NCBI GenBank assembly: GCA_046724555.1
Contig: JBKOWU010000026.1
Location: forward strand, 1-5,918
From: JAFAQB01 sp046724555
GTDB taxonomy: Archaea > Thermoproteota > Nitrososphaeria > Nitrososphaerales > Nitrososphaeraceae
Direction of reading: 5' to 3'
DNA length: 5,918 bases
Part shown: positions 1-4,994 of the stretch, piece by piece
Position numbering within the stretch: the stretch's first letter is position 1
How the letters are laid out: each line of letters opens with the position of its first letter
The notes under the pieces: model-generated
What the model saw: the letters and a program-made list of their open reading frames with translations, nothing else
Told to the model about the DNA's origin: nothing
The model's database searches: none
Made by a program: the position numbers and the translations under genes

Positions 1-149
1 ATTCCTTTGTCCTTATCTTCAAAAACAAAGTTGCTACCTGTTGGTTTGTCTATCTCTTCAAATAATTTCCTTCCTACAGGTAATACTACATTTACCAACT
101 CTTTGGTCCCATTTTCGGTTTTCTGGTTACTTATTAAAGAGCGTGTGAC
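1..149 (-). CDS. Edge-truncated unknown protein frame, no clear start
   Basis: A minus-strand frame stays open for 49 codons, from just after a TAG at 152-150 to the left edge of the window, where it is cut off. Its translation is rich in Lys, Glu and Asp, with a stretch reading LPVGRKLFEEIDKPTGSNF, as expected of a soluble protein. The plus-strand reading of the same bases is Ser/Leu-rich, typical of an antisense shadow, so I prefer the minus strand. I see no ATG or GTG in frame; the only candidates are an ATA near 133 and a TTG at 95-93. The gene may therefore use a rare start, have lost its start, or be broken. It overlaps the tail of the small gene at 134-244 in another frame. I do not recognise the family and assign no function. 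Confidence 0.33.
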
Positions 150-244
150 CTAGAACAATAACCACAGTAACCATTAGTAGATAGTCTGTTATGACATATG
201 CACTCACATCTACTGCCAAATCCTGAAGAAAATCTTTTTCGCAT
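134..244 (-). CDS. 36-residue Cys/His-rich micro-protein, putative zinc finger
   Basis: A short minus-strand gene with ATG at 244-242 and tandem TAA stops (136-134, 133-131). The product has 36 residues with a basic N-terminus (MRKRF) and a dense set of metal-ligand candidates: Cys13, Cys15, Cys17, His18, Cys27, Cys30 and His34. The CxCxCH plus GYCGYC arrangement resembles a single zinc-ribbon or treble-clef knuckle. Support for expression comes from a near-perfect TATA box (TATTTAAATA, 271-280) centred about 31 bp before the ATG, which would give a nearly leaderless transcript. It is divergent from the PAP2 gene. The role is unknown; binding of nucleic acid or protein through one zinc site is an inference. 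The chance-ORF alternative cannot be excluded at this length, but the Cys spacing and promoter position argue against it. Confidence 0.55.
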   Translation of the reverse strand: MRKRFSSGFGSRCECICHNRLSTNGYCGYCSRSHAL

Positions 245-270
245 ATACAGTATATTGTTACCATTACATG

Positions 271-280
271 TATTTAAATA
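271..280 (-). promoter_or_regulatory. TATA box of the 36-residue zinc micro-protein
   Basis: TATTTAAATA, close to the archaeal box A consensus. Its centre is about 31 bp upstream of the ATG at 244, so transcription would begin within a few bases of the start codon. Confidence 0.5.
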
Positions 281-303
281 CCATTAGTTACCTGAACCTA
301 GAT

Positions 304-339
304 ATTCCTTTTCCCCTAGAAAGAGTAGGGAAAAAGAAT
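304..339. repeat. Imperfect inverted repeat between divergent promoters
   Basis: Arms at 304-315 and 328-339 pair at 11 of 12 positions (one C/A mismatch at 308/335) around a 12-base loop. An alternative register pairs CCCTA (314-318) with TAGGG (326-330). It lies between the TATA box at 271-280 (minus) and the one at 417-427 (plus). It could be an operator shared by the two divergent genes, or an RNA hairpin. The sequence alone does not decide. Confidence 0.4.
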
Positions 340-416
340 TTTAAATAGTTAATTACAGATAAGTACTATAGATTAGGCTTTAGTCGACAATTTTGCTACG
401 TGCTTTATTACTATTA

Positions 417-427
417 TTTTATAAATA
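417..427 (+). promoter_or_regulatory. TATA box of the PAP2 gene
   Basis: TTTTATAAATA, a strong archaeal TATA element. A start site about 26 bp beyond its centre falls near 448-449, within the cluster of possible start codons of the PAP2 gene (TTG 446, TTG 455). This fits a leaderless mRNA. Confidence 0.5.
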
Positions 428-445
428 ACCACTCTAAAATGCTCT

Positions 446-1135
446 TTGTTTAGCTTGAAGAAATATTTCGTTGCATCAGCAGTTATACTTGTTTTGTTCG
501 TCTTACTTTCTATATTGGTTTCGCCAAAAATCAAATTTAACGGTACTATTAATAGTGGCTATTCTTCACCTATCGTAAGAGCAGACTCGATATCTTTTCT
601 GGAGGTAAACAATTCTCACTCCAAAGCGCTTAACCAATTAATGGTCTTGCTAACAAATTATGGAAGAGAAGTATTTTGGCCTGTTGCAATTATACTCTTG
701 TTCGTATTAGGTGGCTGGACAGGCAAAAAAACAGCTATAGTTATTGCAATATCTATGATTGTTCTGATACCTATAGGATTAATAGCAAAGGATGCTGTCG
801 CAAGACCGAGGCCCATAATACCAAAATCAGACTTTTTAATTGCAGCAGATTCTGAGTTTGCTTTTCCTTCCGGACACGCATTAATCGTATCTGCAGGAGC
901 AACTGTAGCTTTGCTGTCATTCAACAATACACCAAGAAAGCTTGTAATATCACTAGCTCTGACTGTAGAGGCGGCTCTTGTATGTATATCTAGAGTATAT
1001 GTAGGTGGACATTACCCACTAGATGTAGTGGGCGGTATCTTATTAGGAGTAGGAGTCGCTCTAATATTTGTAGGTATAGATAAGTCTATAGAGGCAGTAA
1101 TAACGCCATTAAGAAAAAAGATACTAAAAAGATAA
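446..1135 (+). CDS. PAP2-superfamily integral membrane phosphatase
   Basis: A complete 229-residue membrane phosphatase of the PAP2 (type 2 phosphatidic acid phosphatase) family. All three signature motifs are present: KX6RP with Lys115, Arg122 and Pro123; PSGH at 141-144, with His144 the expected proton donor; and SRX5HX3D with Arg183, His189 (the expected phospho-histidine nucleophile) and Asp193. About six hydrophobic segments (roughly 7-25, 76-92, 97-114, 143-159, 165-182, 192-211) place the active site at the outer membrane face. Likely substrates are polyprenyl diphosphates (lipid-carrier recycling) or phospholipid phosphates; the family does not distinguish them. The start is uncertain: TTG at 446 is the first in-frame initiator after an upstream stop, TTG at 455 gives a more usual MKKYF start, and an ATG at 439 is out of frame and hits TAG after four codons. 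The basic tail PLRKKILKR is cytoplasmic by the positive-inside rule. Confidence 0.93.
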   Translation: MFSLKKYFVASAVILVLFVLLSILVSPKIKFNGTINSGYSSPIVRADSISFLEVNNSHSKALNQLMVLLTNYGREVFWPVAIILLFVLGGWTGKKTAIVIAISMIVLIPIGLIAKDAVARPRPIIPKSDFLIAADSEFAFPSGHALIVSAGATVALLSFNNTPRKLVISLALTVEAALVCISRVYVGGHYPLDVVGGILLGVGVALIFVGIDKSIEAVITPLRKKILKR

Positions 1136-1160
1136 AATAAAAAACTGATAAGATAGGACA

Positions 1161-1316
1161 ATAAATCTATTTTCGTGTCCTGTGTGTGGTACAAACGTTA
1201 TTGAAAAAATTGTAACGGCCTTAAGCTTGAAAGTGGAAAATGCAGCCAAGAAGGAAAATCTAGATTTGGGTTGTGAAACAAATATTTATTACGGCAATTT
1301 TTATATGCCAACATAG
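1161..1316 (+). pseudogene. Small CPxCG zinc-knuckle frame lacking a normal start
   Basis: Just downstream of the PAP2 gene, a plus-strand frame reads through a CPVCG knuckle (codons at 1176-1190) and ends at TAG 1314-1316. It would encode about 51 residues if begun at 1161. One CPxCG pair is plain; a later lone Cys (GCE, near 1272) is the only other obvious ligand, so a second knuckle is missing. There is no ATG, GTG or TTG before the motif. The codon at 1161 is ATA, about 25 bp beyond an A/T-rich TATA-like stretch (1132-1140), exactly where a leaderless start would be expected. This suggests a start codon lost by a G-to-A change, or an unusual ATA start. No function can be assigned beyond possible zinc binding. 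Confidence 0.3.
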
Positions 1317-1338
1317 CATCAGCGTACGTCTGTTTGAC

Positions 1339-1758
1339 TTATGAGGTACCCTGTATGTATAGACTTTTGCTATTTGTATCATATCTAAGGTCAGCCATAG
1401 TCAATACTTTAAATCCATTGTCATACAGATATTTGATTTCAGCATCAAACAGATTCAATGTTGTATCAATAGGTCTGTTGCTATCGCTTAAATCAGGATA
1501 ATTAACAATAGTATGATAGATAATTATAGGGATTGCTCTTACTATTCCATCCTTGTTATTATAATTATTTAGGCTATTAACAGCTGTAGTGAATTTTTGA
1601 AACATCTGAGCGTTATTATATTCGTGGCCAACACTAGTATTATCAGCACTACTAGCAGAGCACCCATCCTCAATATGCTTATGAGCCCATAGTTTTTACA
1701 CAGCTAACAAAAATAGTAAGATTGTAGTTAGTTTTCCGTTGTGCGATGTATAACTATT
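1339..1758 (-). pseudogene. C-terminal remnant of a secreted polysaccharide deacetylase
   Basis: A minus-strand frame open from 1695 to the stop at 1341-1339 (118 codons) carries the C-terminal part of a NodB/CE4-type polysaccharide deacetylase as found in ammonia-oxidising archaea. The segment IPIIIYHTIVNYPDL is followed by NLFDAEIKYLYDNGFKVLTM, matching the YH strand and the Fx2x(M/I)xYLxxNGFKVLT region of the family. The upstream part HKHIEDGC...YNNAQMFQKF also fits my memory of these proteins. The catalytic barrel with its metal-binding Asp and His residues, which would account for most of a normal protein of a few hundred residues, is absent. In the same frame, after a TAA at 1698-1696, lies a hydrophobic stretch KLTTILLFLLAV (about 1737-1699) resembling a signal-peptide core. 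This hints that an internal deletion joined the two ends. Non-functional as seen. Confidence 0.6.
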
Positions 1759-1787
1759 TTAGAGATTGAATTCCGAATTACATATTG

Positions 1788-2387
1788 CTATCTAGCAGGT
1801 ACAGAAGAACCTATCGGGCCCATATGCCGCGATCCCATCATCATGCCACCATGATTAGCAAATCCTCTTCCGCCATCACGAGTGTCATGTCCTCCAAACA
1901 TACCATGACGGCCAGAATCAGAACCAAAACCAAATAACAATGATGGCGGTGTCTGCTTATACAGAACCTTTCCGTTTCCGGCATCTACTATTACAGCAGT
2001 GGTTGTGTTGTTACTATTATTTTTCACATGAATATCATAGACGAGGTATCAATTTAGTGGACGAATAAATGCTAACGTAGCTGAAGTGTTCGAACCTACT
2101 GCTTTTTGGGCTATTGTTACAGCATCACTCAGATTGGTCTTTACCTTTGAAGAGATGGCATTACTTATTGTAGAACCGAGAGGTATTGATCCTGTGATGT
2201 TGATAGCAGGAATATTTGGCAAATTTCGTTGATTTGAACTTGCCGTTGAGGCAGTCGTATTGGCATTTTTGGACCCTGTACTATTGATTTGTGCTATACT
2301 TCAGAGCTGGTGCTGTCAAGAGTGTTATTGCAGCAATAACTATTGCTCCACACAATAAGACATCTTTGCTTACTATATATTTGTCAT
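1788..2387 (-). pseudogene. Broken PepSY-domain secreted protein with Met/His-rich tail
   Basis: Read over three frame changes, this region encodes about 200 residues of an extracytoplasmic PepSY-domain protein. ATG is at 2387-2385. The N-terminal hydrophobic segment (VLLCGAIVIAAITLLTAPAL) lies in a frame that does not match this ATG, implying a one-base indel near 2380. A second one-base shift near 2300 leads into a Ser/Thr/Asn-rich linker, then PAINITGSIPLGSTI and the PepSY body (SDAVTIAQKAVGSN, LAFIRPLN). An in-frame TGA at 2051-2049 falls where homologues would have glycine (GGA to TGA). The same frame then resumes with YLVYDIHV and AVIVDAGNGKVLYKQ, the hallmark PepSY strand pair. The tail is rich in Gly, Met (5) and His (4), suggestive of metal binding. 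A good TATA box remains upstream. PepSY domains are thought to inhibit proteases or modulate partners outside the membrane; here the gene is probably dead. Confidence 0.72.
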
Positions 2388-2420
2388 TGTTGCTTGTCGT
2401 TATGTAATGCTACTGCCAGA

Positions 2421-2430
2421 TATATATAAA
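2421..2430 (-). promoter_or_regulatory. TATA box of the PepSY pseudogene
   Basis: TATATATAAA on the plus strand, read as TTTATATATA on the minus strand, a canonical archaeal TATA box. Its centre is about 38 bp before the ATG at 2387, giving a predicted leader of roughly 12 bases. The promoter appears intact although the coding region is broken. Confidence 0.5.
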
Positions 2431-2440
2431 CTTAATGATA

Positions 2441-2471
2441 TTTATGTCAATATATCAGAATGTTTATGTCA
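2441..2471. repeat. Direct repeat TTTATGTCA upstream of the PepSY promoter
   Basis: The 9-mer TTTATGTCA occurs at 2441-2449 and 2463-2471, 22 bp apart (about two DNA helical turns), just upstream of the TATA box at 2421-2430. It could be a pair of activator sites on one face of the helix. In AT-rich DNA a chance repeat of this length is also possible. Confidence 0.25.
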
Positions 2472-2495
2472 TTGTAGATTGATCAATTACTGAAT

Positions 2496-2672
2496 TTAAA
2501 ACAATATGCTAACAATAAATTGACATTTTTCCATACACCAATCATTGGGGCCGCCTATGAAGTGCAGCTCGGTGTAAAGATCATTTATTATTAGTCTACA
2601 TCTCTGGTGAGAGATCAATTGTCGTAGTATTAGAGTAGATAATCCATCATAATCTTCTGGATTTTGTATTAT
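2496..2672 (-). pseudogene. Small unknown Cys-containing protein, start out of frame
   Basis: A minus-strand frame is open for 58 codons (2672-2499; TAA at 2498-2496). Its C-terminal half has natural-looking composition, including NDLYTELHFIGGPNDW followed by CMEKCQ with a CxxxC pair. No in-frame ATG exists. A TATA box (2671-2679, minus) lies 25-27 bp before tandem ATGs at 2650 and 2647, the ideal leaderless distance, but those ATGs are in another frame that ends after six codons. A single-base indel around 2633-2640 would join the ATG to the long frame. Alternatively translation starts at TTG 2618-2616, giving 40 residues. I do not recognise the family. Confidence 0.38.
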
Positions 2673-2679
2673 TTATAAG
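2671..2679 (-). promoter_or_regulatory. TATA box before the tandem ATGs at 2650/2647
   Basis: CTTATAAAT on the minus strand. Its centre is about 25 bp before the ATG at 2650, the classic spacing for a leaderless archaeal transcript. Confidence 0.4.
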
Positions 2680-2786
2680 TGTGAAAAACTACTTAGTCTA
2701 TTATTAGTATGACACTCATAAGATGTAATGTTAGCTAAACAGCTGTTACGCGGCTCTGATAGTAGGCCTATATATCACCAAATGTT

Positions 2787-2985
2787 TTACCATCGTACTA
2801 TAACTTGTTGAGCCTGAAAGTATTCCAAACGACTAGCTCCTGCTTTATTTATTGGGGTCCGATAATAAAGACTACTTGTCATATTAAGCCAAGCAATACT
2901 TTCAACAGTACTATCAATACAATTATACCTATAACGACGTAGATCAAATACCATATATTCATATTGCATGTGTCGATGAATACAT
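2787..2985 (-). pseudogene. Unidentified protein fragment upstream of the NTF2 remnant
   Basis: The minus-strand frame ending at TAA 2789-2787 reads about 65 codons of plausible protein between 2985 and 2787, including YEYMVFDLRRYRYNC, ESIAWLNMTSSLYYRTP and ASRLEYFQAQQ. Its third codon positions are mostly A or T, like the other genes here, whereas the opposite strand in the same bases is G/C-rich at third positions, as a shadow would be. The frame continues upstream to a possible ATG at 3098, but that part is antisense to the NTF2-like remnant and is not credible coding. I cannot name the family. It may be a C-terminal fragment brought next to the NTF2 gene when the latter lost its N-terminus. 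Confidence 0.3.
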
Positions 2986-3011
2986 TCCTGACAAAAAAAT
3001 AAGCAATTTAA

Positions 3012-3353
3012 TTTATTTTTAACGTGGATTGTTTTACAATTGAAAACACACCCGCTTGCTGATGTGTACAATAGAAAAGATGATTTTCTGCAACACACAT
3101 CTGAACGCCTAGGCAGGATTCTAAAGAAGGATCAGTGGTAGTGAGGATAGATCATGTGTATGTTTCAAATGACACCGCTATTGTAGAGATGAATTCTACA
3201 TCTATTGCTCTTAATGGACGACCATACGCCCAGAGGTACTGCTGGATAACACGATACGTTGACGGTTTGATCGTTGAGGTTAGAGCTTACTTGGATTCGG
3301 TTCTTGTTCAGCAAGTGATCGAAGAAAATGAGCGAACGACGACGAGTTCTTAA
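3012..3353 (+). pseudogene. Frameshifted NTF2/SnoaL-like protein
   Basis: A plus-strand NTF2-like (SnoaL fold) protein is readable across two frames. The first frame contains THPLADVYNRKDDFLQHTSE and RLGRILK (3046-3123). A one-base shift near 3121-3126 then leads into EGSVVVRIDHVYVSNDTAIV and continues through ALNGRPYAQRYCWITRYVDG and VEVRAYLDSVLVQQVIEENE to TAA 3351-3353. The Asn-Gly-x-Pro-Tyr turn, the YCWI strand and the VRAYLDS strand are typical of NTF2-like proteins. The N-terminal helices are missing: only a weak stretch (NVDCFTIEN, from 3021, in a third frame) can be traced, and typical members need about 35-40 more residues. NTF2-like domains act as small enzymes or ligand-binding barrels; the substrate is unknown. 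Translation could restart at GTG 3135 to give 72 residues, but that would be half a barrel, so the gene is probably dead. Confidence 0.68.
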
Positions 3354-3417
3354 GACTTCTAGATCTATATAAATATATACATTATTTAGGCTTCGAAAGT
3401 ATATTCTTCGAGTTTAT

Positions 3418-3573
3418 TTATTTCACTTTGAGATACTTTTCAATAGCTCTTCTGATGTATTTGCTACGAGGGATATCGCCACGATTGTTGTCAATTTTAT
3501 GTAACAATGATATAGGTAAGGTAATTCCCAATTTTTCTGTTCTATCTGGATTTTTTCTTATAGTACTAACCAT
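3418..3573 (-). CDS. Ribbon-helix-helix DNA-binding protein (51 aa)
   Basis: A compact minus-strand gene with ATG at 3573-3571 and TAA at 3420-3418. The 51-residue product fits a CopG/Arc-type ribbon-helix-helix protein along its whole length: a short basic N-terminal arm, a beta strand TEKLGITLP (12-20) that would insert into the major groove as a dimer, helix 1 ISLLHKIDNN (21-30), a turn RGDIPRS with the usual Ser/Thr-type helix cap, and helix 2 SKYIRRAIEKYLKVK. Such proteins are dimeric transcriptional repressors or antitoxin-like regulators. No toxin gene is visible next to it. A TATA-like element (about 3602-3609, minus) lies about 32 bp upstream. Repeats in the divergent intergenic region may be its operators. 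This is one of the few intact genes in the window; the fold call is strong, the target is unknown. Confidence 0.8.
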   Translation of the reverse strand: MVSTIRKNPDRTEKLGITLPISLLHKIDNNRGDIPRSKYIRRAIEKYLKVK

Positions 3574-3585
3574 ACTAGTAGATTG

Positions 3586-3651
3586 TATATAACACTTCTA
3601 TACTATAAGGGTTTTCCCTAATCTGTTCTAGTTTAAGTAATTATATAACAC
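3586..3651. repeat. Direct repeat TATATAACAC in the RHH divergent promoter region
   Basis: An exact 10-mer TATATAACAC occurs at 3586-3595 and 3642-3651, 56 bp apart. One copy lies 13 bp before the RHH start (3573), the other 15 bp before the ATG at 3667 of the divergent frame. A small hairpin AGGG-TTTT-CCCT (3608-3619) sits between them. The copies could be operator sites for autoregulation by the RHH protein, or overlapping TATA elements. Confidence 0.35.
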
Positions 3652-3954
3652 GCAATATCGATTTCGATGGTATTGGCTTATTTGACAATAATAAGAATCA
3701 TACTAAAGAACCAGTATGGAAACAATTTGACTTTTGTCGCCAGGTCATCGTCTTTGAGTGTTTTGAAAAGGATATGCGAAATCTTACATAGCTGCAGGAA
3801 TAGGATAATTGAAAATAAATGGAATGAATTAAATGAATGATGGTTTTTAGTGTTGCCTCATAACCCTTATGGTATTAAGTGCATGCCAAGGGATGAATGG
3901 ACAGACCATAAGGATTGTATCTCAATGCTTAGTTCGTTACAGATTGTTCTCTGA
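3609..3954 (+). pseudogene. Decayed unknown gene, two frames and an internal TGA
   Basis: Two overlapping plus-strand frames look protein-like. One is open from 3609 to TAG 3789-3791 and contains DFDGIGLFDNNKNH, EPVWKQFDFC and FECFEKDMRNL, but has no start codon. The other starts at ATG 3667, about 22 bp after a TATA-like TTATATAAC (3641-3649), runs to TGA 3838-3840 and continues in frame to TGA 3952-3954, with WFLVLPHNPYGIKCMPRDEW and DHKDCISMLSSLQIV after the first stop. The likeliest reading is one gene with a frameshift near 3786 and a nonsense codon at 3838. I do not recognise it. It is divergent from the RHH gene and could once have been its target. If neither frame is real, this stretch is empty. 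Confidence 0.25.
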
Positions 3955-4025
3955 CTGCAAAAACCATATGTAAAACTGTGCTAATATAACTTGTGAAATA
4001 GTCTATCATGGTTGATCTATATTCA

Positions 4026-4188
4026 TTATTGTTTTATAGGTGGACCAAAGTCGTCATAGCCTTTTCCTGATTTGCGCAAACTCCCGCTAATAACAAATAT
4101 CTTAATTTTTTCTCTACTAGTAGTTTAATAATAGATCATTGAATAATCGCTTATTAGCAGAAGTATGCTTGATAAGAGTATCAGGTAT
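4026..4188 (-). pseudogene. Possible decayed small gene, two overlapping frames
   Basis: On the minus strand, 4188-4117 reads IPDTLIKHTSANKRLF then NDLLLNY before TAG. The overlapping frame 4124-4026 reads SREKIKIFVISGSLRKSGKG and YDDFGPPIKQ before TAA. Both are Lys-rich and protein-like and abut head to tail, as one short gene with a single frameshift near 4120 would. Neither has an ATG. An A/T-rich TATA-like element (about 4197-4207, minus) precedes the first. No family recognised. It lies downstream of the PH-SHOCT terminator. Low confidence. Confidence 0.22.
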
Positions 4189-4215
4189 TTAACGGTATTT
4201 ATTTTTCATATTCTT

Positions 4216-4249
4216 TAAAAAATATAGTATTACCATAACCTATGGTAAT
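4216..4249 (-). terminator. Hairpin plus T-tract terminator of the PH-SHOCT gene
   Basis: ATTACCATA (4229-4237) and TATGGTAAT (4241-4249) form a perfect 9-bp stem with a 3-base loop, 19 bases past the stop codon of the PH-SHOCT gene. Beyond the stem, on the minus strand, comes a run of six T (about 4217-4222). Archaea terminate mainly on T-tracts, so the T run is probably the active part and the hairpin may protect the 3' end. Confidence 0.5.
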
Positions 4250-4268
4250 GTTTACTAGAGGAACGACA

Positions 4269-4970
4269 TTAATACCATGTTGACCTCATTTTCTTATTTA
4301 TCAAATCCTGTTTCATTTGTTGGAATTCATCTTCAGATATTATTCCCTGTTGTTTGAGATTAGCTAGTTTGCTTAGCTCATCAGCTATTGATACTGATGA
4401 TTGTTGTGCCTGCAGCGGCTGCTCTTGATGGTGACGATATGACACTTCTCTATCTTTATCCATCCCATTTCTTATTACCTCCAGTAATTCTTCAGCTTTA
4501 TCCTTGGGAATTGCAGTTATAATTCCATCTTCTTCTTCTCCCACTTGCTCACACCTAATTTCATCCTTATCTACCATCATGAGTCTATCTAACTTGCCTC
4601 TACGGCTAGAATTAATGAGTCCAGGAGCTTTAAATATAATATTAGATGAAAAAACACCTTTATCAATTCTAACACTACTTATCATATCATATGGAATATC
4701 AACTATATCCTCGCGTAATCCAAACATACTTGGATCTTTTATTATTATTCTTCTATCAGTAGCAAAAATAACATTAGGAGTAAATTTAGAACCGCCCGGT
4801 TTTAGCCGGGATTGCCGAGCAACAACAAAGACTTCCTCGTTTGGATTCAACATATATGATATTTTGCCAATTTCGTCTAAATTATCTTTATCTGGTGTAG
4901 CCGCATCTGTAGTAAGGTTTGATCGTAGTTGTTGTTCCTCATCTTTAGTACCAAAACCCGACCGAGGCAT
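4269..4970 (-). CDS. PH-domain protein with C-terminal SHOCT motif
   Basis: An intact 233-residue, mainly soluble protein. Residues 1-35 form a charged, probably flexible N-terminus. Residues about 36-168 form a bacterial-type PH-like domain: NEEVFVVARQSRLKPGGSKF, then the signature strand turn VIFATDRRIIIKDP (67-80), IPYDMISSVRIDKGVFSSNI (92-111), and a closing amphipathic helix (157-171). A Gln/His-rich linker (176-193) leads to a SHOCT motif (about 194-226, IADELSKLANLKQQGIISED then EFQQMKQDLI), the short helical pair found at the C-terminus of many prokaryotic proteins. The PH-SHOCT pairing is common; the proposed role is protein-protein or membrane-surface attachment, with no enzymatic residues visible. 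I chose ATG 4970 because a TATA box (4995-5002) lies about 28 bp upstream; the ATG at 4978 is out of frame. A hairpin terminator follows the gene. It is transcribed alone. Confidence 0.87.
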   Translation of the reverse strand: MPRSGFGTKDEEQQLRSNLTTDAATPDKDNLDEIGKISYMLNPNEEVFVVARQSRLKPGGSKFTPNVIFATDRRIIIKDPSMFGLREDIVDIPYDMISSVRIDKGVFSSNIIFKAPGLINSSRRGKLDRLMMVDKDEIRCEQVGEEEDGIITAIPKDKAEELLEVIRNGMDKDREVSYRHHQEQPLQAQQSSVSIADELSKLANLKQQGIISEDEFQQMKQDLINKKMRSTWY

Positions 4971-4994
4971 CTGTCCATATTTAATGAAATTGCC

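Noticed and set aside
658..927. Minus-strand open frame of 89 codons antisense to the PAP2 gene
   Set aside because: It lies wholly inside a gene with all catalytic motifs intact on the plus strand, and its composition is that of an antisense shadow.
1012..1194. Minus-strand open frame of 60 codons over the PAP2 3' end
   Set aside because: It is antisense to the last PAP2 motif (the His189/Asp193 region) and low in complexity (Leu, Ile, Phe, Ser).
2049..2051. In-frame TGA read as a recoded sense codon (selenocysteine or reassigned UGA)
   Set aside because: Two frameshifts in the same gene, no SECIS-like element recognised, and normal TGA stops used at intact genes here (for example 5471-5473) make pseudogenisation simpler.
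3385..3412. Weak inverted repeat TCGAA/TTCGA as a terminator of the RHH gene
   Set aside because: Only five paired bases with a mismatch next to them and no clear T-run in the right orientation.
4070..4110. KIFVISGSLRK as the N-terminus of an NADPH-dependent FMN reductase
   Set aside because: The GSLRK resemblance is short, the rest of the flavodoxin fold is absent, and the frame ends about 15 residues later; treated only as part of an unknown decayed frame.
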